Assembly: GCA_002772815.1 (NCBI GenBank)
Contig: PFDQ01000019.1
Span: forward strand, 1-33,651
Source of the DNA: Candidatus Peregrinibacteria bacterium CG10_big_fil_rev_8_21_14_0_10_42_8
Lineage (GTDB): Bacteria; Patescibacteriota; Gracilibacteria; Peribacterales; Peribacteraceae
Reading direction: 5' to 3'
DNA: 33,651 nucleotides
Below are positions 7,578 through 16,094 of this stretch, in pieces (positions within the stretch are counted from its first letter, which is position 1; each line of letters starts with the position of its first letter). Below the pieces are notes generated by a model that worked only from the letters and a program-made list of their open reading frames with translations, had not been told where the DNA came from and ran no database searches. The position numbers and the translations under genes are program-made.

Positions 7578-9065
7578 CTATATAAGTTGTAATGCTCTCC
7601 ATATCTCCACCATAGCAATGGTATCCAGCTTGCAGTACTCCAGAAGGTTTGCAGCTATGTTTTTCTGCTCCTGCTCACTTAATCCATCAAACATCATCTG
7701 TTTCCATACACTGCACGCCATACCTCCATCACTTACTACTAGGTCTGTATAGCTTAAGTCAGGTACGAGTACAGGCAGTACAGCTTTAATAGAGCTACTA
7801 CCTTTGAAGTCTTTGTGTACGTAATGCTGCTTACTAAAGATTTCCATTAAGTCGTAGAAGCGATTATTTACGCCATGTAGGAACTCGGCTAGCTCTGGTA
7901 CGAAATTCGCTAGGTCTTCGTTGCACTTACCTTCAAACTTCTTATTCCAGACAATGACAGTACCGGTGTCTCCTATATCTGCTCGTAGCTTTTCTGCCAG
8001 TGGCTTCATTGGGTTGTCATCTTTTGTCTGTAGGTACTCGGTATGCACAAGCTCTCCTTCTGGTTCATGCAGGGTATGTAGCGAGTACTGAAATGGCACT
8101 TGTTGGAAGGGGTAACAGCCATCGAATACAGGAATAGCTGCCGGGTAGGTTTCGTAGTCTAGGAAGTAGATAGGGTACTCAATTCTCTGTAGCTCCTCAC
8201 GAATTTTATCTTCGTGAATGATGACATCATTGGTATTCGTTACGTGTACCTGGGGCTGCTGTGTAGAGCTTAATTCGTATTCTTTCGGAATATCGGTAAT
8301 GGATAACCAGTCGTTATCTATCATCTCCTGTAGCTTCTTTGGACTACTACCTATCCGACAAATATCATGCACAGAGTAATCTGGTACATGTGGATGGCAG
8401 TATGCGAAGACAGGACAATGATGATTGCGAGCTTTATAGATGCATTCACATAGTGGTGGTTTGTCGTTTTGCATCACCTTCTTGGCGTTTTCTATGTGTA
8501 ACAGTATGTCCTGCTCCATATTTCCCATCTCTTCCGTAATATCTGACTTTATCAGAAGGTCTATGGGGTCAATTTCTCCGTCTTTCGCAAACTCCTTGTT
8601 TAGCTCTATGAGTTGTACTTTACCGACTGGCATATCAGCCTTCTCAAGTAGGATTTTTTGAAAGCAGGCATCTTGATAGTGGATTTCTTTTTTTACTTCT
8701 TTTGAGGTTGTTCCTTTCACCTCATTTACTATCCAGTATGAGTTTTCTTCATCCCATTCCAGAATATCGACCATTGCGTATAAGCCATCTGCTTCAAAAG
8801 TTGCTTGAAAGATTACCTTTGTCTCTGCATCAAGGAGATTCTTTGTATCTTCCACAGCTTGTACTTCTCTAGAAGTGACCAAAGTTCCACTGGGATACAG
8901 CTTACGAGCCCACTGCTCTACTTCTATACCTTGCTCAACAATCTGCTTCTCAAAGTCACTCAAGGGTATCTTCTCTACCTCCTCTGGTTTGTTCTTGCGT
9001 AACCAAAAGTGCGTAGGACACTGCATGTACGCCAAGAAGTCTGTTTTAGAGATGTGGGAAGCCAT
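7578..9065 (-). CDS. DUF2779 protein (RecB-like N-terminus plus RNase H-like domain)
   Basis: MASHISKTDFLAYMQCPTHFWLRKNKP...; CECIYKARNHHCPVFAYC Cys cluster; IYFLDYETYPAAIPVFDGCYPFQQVPFQYSLH...GTVIVWNKKFE...LLEYCKLDTIAMVEIW. Confidence 0.85.
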   Translation of the reverse strand: MASHISKTDFLAYMQCPTHFWLRKNKPEEVEKIPLSDFEKQIVEQGIEVEQWARKLYPSGTLVTSREVQAVEDTKNLLDAETKVIFQATFEADGLYAMVDILEWDEENSYWIVNEVKGTTSKEVKKEIHYQDACFQKILLEKADMPVGKVQLIELNKEFAKDGEIDPIDLLIKSDITEEMGNMEQDILLHIENAKKVMQNDKPPLCECIYKARNHHCPVFAYCHPHVPDYSVHDICRIGSSPKKLQEMIDNDWLSITDIPKEYELSSTQQPQVHVTNTNDVIIHEDKIREELQRIEYPIYFLDYETYPAAIPVFDGCYPFQQVPFQYSLHTLHEPEGELVHTEYLQTKDDNPMKPLAEKLRADIGDTGTVIVWNKKFEGKCNEDLANFVPELAEFLHGVNNRFYDLMEIFSKQHYVHKDFKGSSSIKAVLPVLVPDLSYTDLVVSDGGMACSVWKQMMFDGLSEQEQKNIAANLLEYCKLDTIAMVEIWRALQLI

Positions 9066-9072
9066 AATTGGG

Positions 9073-9423
9073 TTAATTGAATTGAGATAAGTAGTCATTA
9101 ATTCGTTGTTTATCCTCTCTGTGACTCTCACTCTTGATATATAGCTCAATGAAGATGATTTCTATCGAATCCTCATGTCTAGCGTAAATAACACGAAACT
9201 TATTACCACGAAGAGTGGTACAAGGCATTTTAGCTTTATAGACGCTGACATCACCCTGTGCCTTTAGCAGGGTGTAGTTTTTATTTGTTCCTGGGAAACC
9301 GTTATCCTCTTCTAGTTTCAGAGTAAATTTGCAAAATCGTTCTATATCCAACTCAAGGCTCCGAAACTTTTTAATAAGCTTCTTGCATTCACTTTGGCAT
9401 TGGCTGGTAAAGCTATAACTCAT
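9073..9423 (-). CDS. RelE/ParE-like toxin candidate
   Basis: MSYSFTSQCQSECKKLIKKFRSLELDIERFCKF...RGNKFRVIYARHEDSIEIIFIELYIKSESHREDKQRI; start overlaps end of the upstream antitoxin gene. Confidence 0.7.
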   Translation of the reverse strand: MSYSFTSQCQSECKKLIKKFRSLELDIERFCKFTLKLEEDNGFPGTNKNYTLLKAQGDVSVYKAKMPCTTLRGNKFRVIYARHEDSIEIIFIELYIKSESHREDKQRINDYLSQFN

Positions 9424-10204
9424 CGTCTTCGTCGCGTACGGAAAATTCTGAATCACGGTAGAAAACGGATTCGTAATCAATTACTTCTCCCATTTCATGA
9501 ACTTTCCATGGAACATCTTTATGGGAGTATTCGCTAATATCCGTCGCTGTTTTATCAGAAAGTCTCTGTAGGACATCATCTATCATTCCTACTTCATGAG
9601 CCTTCAATAAACGAAGGTTAGGCTTTCTTAAAGGAATGAACTTAATCTGCTCTTTGTCATAGTACTTACCTCTAATTTCTTGTAATTCATCCTCTTCTTT
9701 CATCTGCCCTACTAGTTCTGCAAATTCTACAGGAGCAGGACCTCTTGCTATTTTTTTGTATGTAGCACCAATAAGCTGTTCCTCAAATTTCTCATAGAAA
9801 TCAAAATCACTAAAGTAAAGCAACTTGTAGAGTACAGTCTTCCCAACGTTTGGTTTAGCACCAACTTTGCCTAGTATATATAGCAGTACCTCCTTAAACT
9901 TTTGAACTCTTTCTGGGTCAACTGACAATTGAGGCGTGGGGTCTCTTTCTTCTGTAGAAGTGGTTGCTTCTGCTTTCTCTTCCACTTTTTTTGCAAGGGT
10001 GGATTTAGCAGGCATCTCTCCACTGGAGAGGTTATCTACTGAAATATCAAAAAGCTTCGCACACTGACTAGCTTGAGCCAGTTTGAGGTCTGCCTCACCG
10101 CGTTCAACTTTTGCGATGTGCTGACGGGAAACACCAATAGCTTCAGCAAGCTCCTCTTGGGTATATCCGTTTTGCTCTCGGAGTTGGGTAAGTATGTGGG
10201 GCAT
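9413..10204 (-). CDS. HTH-XRE plus Panacea (DUF4065/SocA-like) antitoxin
   Basis: MPHILTQLREQNGYTQEELAEAIGVSRQHIAKVERGEADLKL (XRE HTH) then KPNVGKTVLYKLLYFSDFDFYEKFEEQLIGATYKKIARGPAPVEF (Panacea). Confidence 0.9.
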   Translation of the reverse strand: MPHILTQLREQNGYTQEELAEAIGVSRQHIAKVERGEADLKLAQASQCAKLFDISVDNLSSGEMPAKSTLAKKVEEKAEATTSTEERDPTPQLSVDPERVQKFKEVLLYILGKVGAKPNVGKTVLYKLLYFSDFDFYEKFEEQLIGATYKKIARGPAPVEFAELVGQMKEEDELQEIRGKYYDKEQIKFIPLRKPNLRLLKAHEVGMIDDVLQRLSDKTATDISEYSHKDVPWKVHEMGEVIDYESVFYRDSEFSVRDEDDEL

Positions 10205-10232
10205 AGGAAGGGGGGAAGTCGTTTGACTTTAT

Positions 10233-10251
10233 CACTATGTTAATAATAGTG
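10233..10251. promoter_or_regulatory. Inverted repeat CACTAT-gttaata-ATAGTG upstream of the antitoxin gene, putative autoregulatory operator
   Basis: Perfect 6-bp arms 29 nt upstream of the antitoxin start. Confidence 0.45.
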
Positions 10252-10260
10252 TCAATGTCT

Positions 10261-10277
10261 TGTTATTTTTAATAACA
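10261..10277. promoter_or_regulatory. Inverted repeat TGTTATT-ttt-AATAACA, second putative operator
   Basis: Perfect 7-bp arms. Confidence 0.45.
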
Positions 10278-10306
10278 TGTACTAATATAAAAGCCATGGA
10301 ATATCT

Positions 10307-10609
10307 TCAGCGAATCATCGCATACAGCCCTTCGGCTGCAAATGTCGCTTGAAAGATTTGTGTTTCTCCTGCATCCAGTAGAGCTTTCGTATCTTCTACA
10401 GCTTGTAGATCTCTTGTTTCTATGAGTTTACCCTTCGGGAAAAGTTTTCGTGCCCACTGTTCTACTTCTATTCCCTGCTCAATGATCTGCTGCTGGAAGT
10501 CGCTTATGGGCAGTCTTGCTACCACTTCTGGCTTGTGCTTTTCGAGCCAAAAATAGGCAGAACACTGCAAATAGTGCAAAAATTGGGTTTTAGAGGTGTG
10601 TGAGTGCAT
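10307..10609 (-). pseudogene. Truncated DUF2779 paralogue (N-terminal ~95 residues only)
   Basis: MHSHTSKTQFLHYLQCSAYFWLEKHKPEVVARLPISDFQQQIIEQGIEVEQWARKLFPKGK...GLYAMIR* aligns with the N-terminus of the 7578..9065 product, then stops. Confidence 0.85.
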
Positions 10610-10822
10610 GGCTTTGTAGTGTAGCTATGTATTACTGATATATGAAGCGCACTAGGAAAAAAGCGAACACTGCAGAGACTGCAAAAAGACTTTACGCTAC
10701 TACAAGGACTGGAAAGCACTTGTACACATGGATGGCTCCAGCAAGTAGAACATTGTCTGCATGAATTTGCCGCGTGTAAGCCCCTTTCTTTTGATGTAAA
10801 AAACTGCTTAACTATTTAACAT

Positions 10823-13800
10823 ATGAGCCAAGTGATCCAAAATTATTTAACGCAAATAGAAGGACTCTTAAAAAGCGGACAGGCTACTGAGCATTCATAC
10901 CGTCCTGCTCTTAAAGATGTTTTTACAGAGATTACACAGCTCTATGTAGTGAATGAGCCAAAAAGGAGTAAGCATGGAGCACCAGATTTTATCTTTGTGA
11001 ATTCATCAGAAGCACCTGTGTGTTGGGCAGAGGCAAAAGATATTGGTGTATCGCTGGATAAGATTGAAAAGAGCGAACAAATGAATCGCTATTATGGTTA
11101 CGCAAACCTCATTCTAACAGATGGTTTGGAGTTTCGATTTTATAAAAACGGTGAGAAGTATGGCGATCCAATTGCTATAGCTATATATACAAATGGTGCA
11201 TTCGTTCGAAAAGAGCAGTCGTATGAACTTTTTACTCGAAAATTAGCAGACTTCATAGCAGCCCCTATTGATTCTATTCGTAGCTCTGCACAGCTTGCCA
11301 AAATAATGGGAGGAAAGGGCAGAAGACTCCGAGATAACATCATTGAAATGCTATCAGATGATTTTAGAGAAAAACATGGAAATAAAACCAAAGAAATTGA
11401 AGGTATTAAAGAGGTATTGACCAAGAATCTCATACACGACCTAGATACACCTCAATTTGCCGACATTTACGCTCAAACTCTTGTTTATGGGTTGTTTGTT
11501 GCAAGGTATCACGATGACACACCAGAAGATTTTACTCGGGCAGAGGCACGAGATAGGATTCCTGCTAGTAATAAGTTTCTTCAGCAATTCTTCGATCATA
11601 TTGCAGGAACGAATTTTGAAAAAAGACTTTCATATATTGTCGATGAACTTTGTGATGTTTTTGCTCACAGTAATGTACATGACATAGTGCATGGCTTGTA
11701 TCAAAAAAAAGAAGATACACATGATCCAATCATTCACTTTTATGAAGATTTCTTGAGTGAATATGATCCTGCATTACGTAAGCAAAGAGGGGTATTTTAT
11801 ACCCCTCTTCCTATCGTGCGGTACATCGTAAAAAGTGTTGATAGCATTTTAAAATCCCATTTTGGATTACCTGAAGGCTTAGCAGATACCTCCAAAGTAG
11901 AGTACAACTACACAGAGCAGGGGAAAACAAGTAAGAAACAAGTTCATCGTGTGCAAATACTCGATCCTGCAACTGGCACTGGAACATTTTTAAACGAAAC
12001 TATTCTACATCTTTATAAAAAATTTGAAGGACAGGAAGCTTTGTGGAAGCAATACGCAAAAGAACACCTTGTACCACGGCTTAATGGGTTTGAGTTGATG
12101 ATGGCAAGTTATACCATTGCACACCTAAAGCTCAGTATGACTCTTGCAGAAACAGGAGTAGATGACTTACCAAGCCGTCTGCGTGTGTTTTTAACCAATA
12201 GTTTAGAAGCACCAAGTGATGAACAACCAAACCTGTTTACCTTAGGATTGCAAGGAGCATTAAATGAAGAGTCTGCAGCAGCAGATGAGATAAAGAGGAA
12301 TTTACCAATTATGGTTGTCATGGGGAACCCTCCGTATAGTGTGAGTTCATCAAACAAAGGTAAGTGGATAATTGACCTCACAAAAATGTATAAAGAAGGC
12401 TTGCAAGAAAAAAGCTACAACGCTCTCTCGGATGACTATGTGAAATTCATTTGCTTTGCTCAGCATCTCATCGATAACAATAAACAGGGGATAGTCGCCA
12501 TGATTACCAATAATTCTTTTATTGATGGATTAGTTCACAGGAAAATGCGTGAAAGTTTATTACAATCTTTTGATGATATATATATTCTCGATTTACATGG
12601 CAACAGTAAAAAGAAAGAGGTCGCACCAGATGGAGGAAAAGATGAGAACGTGTTTGATATTATGCAGGGAGTTAGTATCAATATTTTTGTGAAAACTGGA
12701 AAGAAGAAAAAGAATGAACTCGGAAAAGTGCATCACATAGATTTGTTTGGAAAACGAGACGCAAAGTACAAATGGCTAACAGAACATAATGTAAAAAATT
12801 CTCATTGGCAGGAATTGGAAGCATCAAAGCCAAATTATTTTTTTGTGCCGAAGGATTTCTCACAGGAAAAAGATTATAATGATGGTCTAAGTTTAGATGA
12901 ATTGTTTTCACTTCTTTCTAGCGGCTTAACGACATTTAAAGATGATTTGGTTGTATCGTTTGAATCTGAAAAAATAAATTGCTTGATACAAGAGCTTCAA
13001 AGTGAAAAAGAATCTGAGCTAAGAGTTCGGTACAACTTAAAGGATACTCGAGATTGGAAGTTGGCTAATGTTATTAATGATCTAAAAAATGCTAGCATTG
13101 AAAAAGTGTCCTACAGACCCTTTGACGTTCGTCATGTTTTGTATTCCCCAAATTCCAAAGGGGTTATTTCATATCCCCGATATGAAGTGATGAGTCACTC
13201 ACTTAAAAAAAATATTGCTTTATTGGCATGCAAAAGACAAACATCTTCTGATTTTTATCATGTATTTGTGACTGACACAATCTCTGAGCGTTGTTCCGTT
13301 TCACTTCAAACTGGAGAATTATCATACCACTTTCCTTTGTACCTCTACCCAGAACCAGATTCACTTGAAACCAAACGCAGACCAAATCTTGATCAGAAAA
13401 TCATTGACCAAATTGCGAAAAAGTTACAACTAGAATGGTTAGAAGATGGTAGAGGAAACGGTACATCTACCTTTGCACCTGAAGATATTTTCGATTACAT
13501 CTACGCCATTCTCCATAGTCCGACCTACAGAGAACGGTACAAAGAATTTCTTAAAATAGATTTTCCTCGAGTGCCATTTACGAGTAACAAAGAGTTGTTT
13601 TGGAAGCTTGTAGATTTAGGACGAGAAGTGAGACTGTATCATCTTATGGAATATGCTAAGTCTTCTGATTTCATCACAAAGTATATGGGTGACGGTGATA
13701 ATGTTGTCAGTAAGAAATTGAAATATCAAGACAAGAAGGTTTGGATAAACGATAATCAGTACTTTGAAGGAGTACCAGAAATAGCATGGAATTTTTACAT

Positions 13801-13972
13801 TGGCGGGTATCAGCCTGCGCAAAAGTGGTTGAGAGATCGTAAAGAAAGAGAACTAAGTTATGACGACATAATCCATTATCAAAAAATAATTGTTGCACTT
13901 GTAAATACAGATCGACTTATGAAAGAGATAGACCAAGAATTGGAGCGTTTTGGTGGTTTTCCTATCAAATAA
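10823..13972 (+). CDS. Single-chain type IIG/ISP-like restriction-modification protein (PD-(D/E)xK nuclease plus N6-adenine MTase)
   Basis: APDFIFVNSSEAPVCWAEAKD (PD...ExK); ILDPATGTGTFLNETI (SAM motif); VVMGNPPYSV (NPPY); long C-terminal specificity region. Confidence 0.85.
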   Translation: MSQVIQNYLTQIEGLLKSGQATEHSYRPALKDVFTEITQLYVVNEPKRSKHGAPDFIFVNSSEAPVCWAEAKDIGVSLDKIEKSEQMNRYYGYANLILTDGLEFRFYKNGEKYGDPIAIAIYTNGAFVRKEQSYELFTRKLADFIAAPIDSIRSSAQLAKIMGGKGRRLRDNIIEMLSDDFREKHGNKTKEIEGIKEVLTKNLIHDLDTPQFADIYAQTLVYGLFVARYHDDTPEDFTRAEARDRIPASNKFLQQFFDHIAGTNFEKRLSYIVDELCDVFAHSNVHDIVHGLYQKKEDTHDPIIHFYEDFLSEYDPALRKQRGVFYTPLPIVRYIVKSVDSILKSHFGLPEGLADTSKVEYNYTEQGKTSKKQVHRVQILDPATGTGTFLNETILHLYKKFEGQEALWKQYAKEHLVPRLNGFELMMASYTIAHLKLSMTLAETGVDDLPSRLRVFLTNSLEAPSDEQPNLFTLGLQGALNEESAAADEIKRNLPIMVVMGNPPYSVSSSNKGKWIIDLTKMYKEGLQEKSYNALSDDYVKFICFAQHLIDNNKQGIVAMITNNSFIDGLVHRKMRESLLQSFDDIYILDLHGNSKKKEVAPDGGKDENVFDIMQGVSINIFVKTGKKKKNELGKVHHIDLFGKRDAKYKWLTEHNVKNSHWQELEASKPNYFFVPKDFSQEKDYNDGLSLDELFSLLSSGLTTFKDDLVVSFESEKINCLIQELQSEKESELRVRYNLKDTRDWKLANVINDLKNASIEKVSYRPFDVRHVLYSPNSKGVISYPRYEVMSHSLKKNIALLACKRQTSSDFYHVFVTDTISERCSVSLQTGELSYHFPLYLYPEPDSLETKRRPNLDQKIIDQIAKKLQLEWLEDGRGNGTSTFAPEDIFDYIYAILHSPTYRERYKEFLKIDFPRVPFTSNKELFWKLVDLGREVRLYHLMEYAKSSDFITKYMGDGDNVVSKKLKYQDKKVWINDNQYFEGVPEIAWNFYIGGYQPAQKWLRDRKERELSYDDIIHYQKIIVALVNTDRLMKEIDQELERFGGFPIK

Positions 13973-13989
13973 TGATTTTACAAATGACA

Positions 13990-14018
13990 TTGCACATAGG
14001 TATATACCGAGATATAAT
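13990..14018 (+). promoter_or_regulatory. Candidate sigma70-type promoter TTGCAC-17-TATAAT
   Basis: TTGCAC 13990-13995, TATAAT 14013-14018. Confidence 0.5.
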
Positions 14019-14046
14019 AATATTATCCTCGCCGCTTTATGCGGTT

Positions 14047-14075
14047 CCCGAGCTGCCCGCGCACTCGGGTTTTTT
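14047..14075 (+). terminator. Rho-independent terminator CCCGAG...CTCGGG plus T6
   Basis: CCCGAG(14047-14052) ctgcccgcgca CTCGGG(14064-14069) TTTTTT. Confidence 0.8.
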
Positions 14076-14089
14076 ACATACAAAAATAT

Positions 14090-14770
14090 ATGCCAAATAG
14101 AGTCATTGTATTAGTTGATGGCTTTAATCTGTATCATGCTCTAAAAGGTGATAAAAGAACTGCTTCAAAAAGTAAGCATAAGTACAACTGGCGAAGATAC
14201 CATAAGTATAAATGGTTAGATGTGAAAAAAATTGCAGAGTGTTTTTTGCAACACGGTGATGAAGTTACCGCTTCGTATTACTTTACTGCAGTACATTGGG
14301 GTGCAGAAAAGGCGGCAAGGCACAGGCATTATATTGACGCTTTGCAAGCACATTCTATTGAAACTATAGAAGGAGAGTTCAAAAGGCGGGATATAACCTG
14401 TAGGGCAGAAGGGGGTTGTGGAAGAGTATTTGTAAAGCGAGAAGAAAAAAAGACAGATGTAAATATTGCTACGTTTTTATTGGGGCTAGCCAGTGAAGAC
14501 GCTTTTGACAAGGTTGTACTTATTTCTGGAGATAATGATCTCATACCAGCTATAGATTGGCTTAAAAGGCTACAACCAGAAAAGAAATTACATGTAATTA
14601 TTCCTATCAGTCGTTATGCCACTGATGATTTAAAAGATACGTTACATATGCTTGGGTACACCTATTCAGTCATGAAGGAAAAACATCTCAAGAAATCACA
14701 AATGCCAAATAGGATCGAACTTGATGACAAAACTATTCTGAATCCTTACCAATCTAATAATGAAGAATAA
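14090..14770 (+). CDS. NYN-domain (PIN-like) ribonuclease
   Basis: MPNRVIVLVDGFNLYHALKGD...KKTDVNIATFLLGLASEDAFDKVVLISGDNDLIPAIDWL: conserved Asp motifs of NYN family. Confidence 0.88.
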   Translation: MPNRVIVLVDGFNLYHALKGDKRTASKSKHKYNWRRYHKYKWLDVKKIAECFLQHGDEVTASYYFTAVHWGAEKAARHRHYIDALQAHSIETIEGEFKRRDITCRAEGGCGRVFVKREEKKTDVNIATFLLGLASEDAFDKVVLISGDNDLIPAIDWLKRLQPEKKLHVIIPISRYATDDLKDTLHMLGYTYSVMKEKHLKKSQMPNRIELDDKTILNPYQSNNEE

Positions 14771-15824
14771 CATTGTAAAACTCCCTCCCTCCTTCAACTT
14801 TGACCAAGTTGCTATTCTCAAGCAGCTAAACACTGCAAACATGGCTCTTGCAAAGCTCAACGCTACGGCACGCTTTGGCTTACTGCCAGACCCATTGCTT
14901 CTTATTGCCCCACTTCTTGCCAGAGAATCCGTAGCAAGCTCGGGAATAGAAAATATTAATACCACGGTAGAGCAGGTGTTTCAGATGGAACTGCTGCCAG
15001 AGAAAAAACGAACAGGAGCTGCAAAAGAAGTTTTGCACTACAGAGACGCTATGCTGGAAGGGTTTAAGATTGTGCAGAAGAAAGAGCTACTAACGACCAA
15101 TGACATCGTAAAGCTGCAGAAGATAGTAGAGCCGACCAAAAGTGGCATTCGCAAGTTGCCCGTAAGCATAAAGAACGAAAAAACAGGCGAAATAGTGTTT
15201 CAGCCACCAAACGGCGAAAAGGTACTACGAGACTTACTACAAAACCTCGAAAACTATATTCATGATGCAAAAGACGAAACAGATGCACTGCTCAAGATGG
15301 CAGTGATCCATCATCAATTTGAATGTATTCATCCATTCTTAGATGGTAACGGCAGAGTAGGACGTATCATCATGATTTTGTACTTAGTGCTCACAAAACG
15401 TATCGACTACCCGATACTGTTTTTAAGCGGATACATAGAAAAAAACAAAGGCGAGTATTACAGGTTACTGCGTACAACATCTGAAACAGGCGACTACACA
15501 GAATTACTGCTCTACTTTTTACAGGGCATAGAGGAGCAGGCTAATGATGGCATCGAGCGTTTAGAGAAGATCCAAAAGCTCATGGCTACATTCCGCAAGA
15601 AAGTACCCGATAGCATAAAAGTGCAGCACCAAGAACTAGCAGAATGCGTCTTTAGTCGTCCTTTGCTTACCATTGAGTATGTAGAGTCGTACTTTGACCT
15701 CAAAGCCCGCCAGACGGCTTCTAAATACCTAAGAGAGCTAACAGAGGCAGGACTTCTGGAAGAAGAGAAGATAGGGAAGTACAAAGTCTTCTACAGCCGT
15801 CCTTTTCTCAAGCTCTTGTCATAA
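14760..15824 (+). CDS. Fic family protein (putative AMPylase) with N-terminal inhibitory motif
   Basis: HPFLDGNGRVGR Fic motif; SSGIEN inhibitory-helix motif (S/T-x3-E-N); C-terminal winged-helix-like region. Confidence 0.92.
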   Translation: MKNNIVKLPPSFNFDQVAILKQLNTANMALAKLNATARFGLLPDPLLLIAPLLARESVASSGIENINTTVEQVFQMELLPEKKRTGAAKEVLHYRDAMLEGFKIVQKKELLTTNDIVKLQKIVEPTKSGIRKLPVSIKNEKTGEIVFQPPNGEKVLRDLLQNLENYIHDAKDETDALLKMAVIHHQFECIHPFLDGNGRVGRIIMILYLVLTKRIDYPILFLSGYIEKNKGEYYRLLRTTSETGDYTELLLYFLQGIEEQANDGIERLEKIQKLMATFRKKVPDSIKVQHQELAECVFSRPLLTIEYVESYFDLKARQTASKYLRELTEAGLLEEEKIGKYKVFYSRPFLKLLS

Positions 15825-15830
15825 AACAAT

Positions 15831-15863
15831 ACATGTTAAAAAATTGTATATAAATTAACATGT
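15831..15863. promoter_or_regulatory. Inverted repeat ACATGTTAA-15nt-TTAACATGT
   Basis: Perfect 9-bp arms between the fic stop and the recombinase stub. Confidence 0.5.
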
Positions 15864-15890
15864 TTCTGTGATACGTTAATACCTACTAAC

Positions 15891-15950
15891 ATGAAAGCTA
15901 TTATCCTTGCTCGGGTATCCTCGGAAGAACAGGAAGTACGCAATAGTTAA
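15891..15950 (+). pseudogene. Serine site-specific recombinase N-terminal stub
   Basis: MKAIILARVSSEEQEVRNS* matches the catalytic-Ser N-terminus (ARVSSEEQ) of resolvase-family recombinases, then stop. Confidence 0.65.
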
Positions 15951-15968
15951 TCACTCAAATCGTACAGT

Positions 15969-16094
15969 ATGGCTCTAGATACCCACACAATTAAAACACT
16001 CCTATTCGACGTTTCAGAGTGCGAGAGGGTAGAGGTACTTCTGGAAGCGATGGTTAAAATGACGAAGATGAACAGATTTCCTACTCTTCTGTAG
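15969..16094 (+). CDS. Possible 41-aa small protein
   Basis: MALDTHTIKTLLFDVSECERVEVLLEAMVKMTKMNRFPTLL*; below the track cutoff; only compositional plausibility. Confidence 0.35.
   Translation: MALDTHTIKTLLFDVSECERVEVLLEAMVKMTKMNRFPTLL

Noticed and set aside
10642-10764. Short plus ORF MKRTRKKANTAETAKRLYATTRTGKHLYTWMAPASRTLSA and an overlapping CxxC-containing frame (EKSEHCRDCKKTLRYYKDWKALVHMDGSSK)
   Set aside because: Too short, no recognisable family; perhaps a degraded zinc-ribbon remnant but not supportable.
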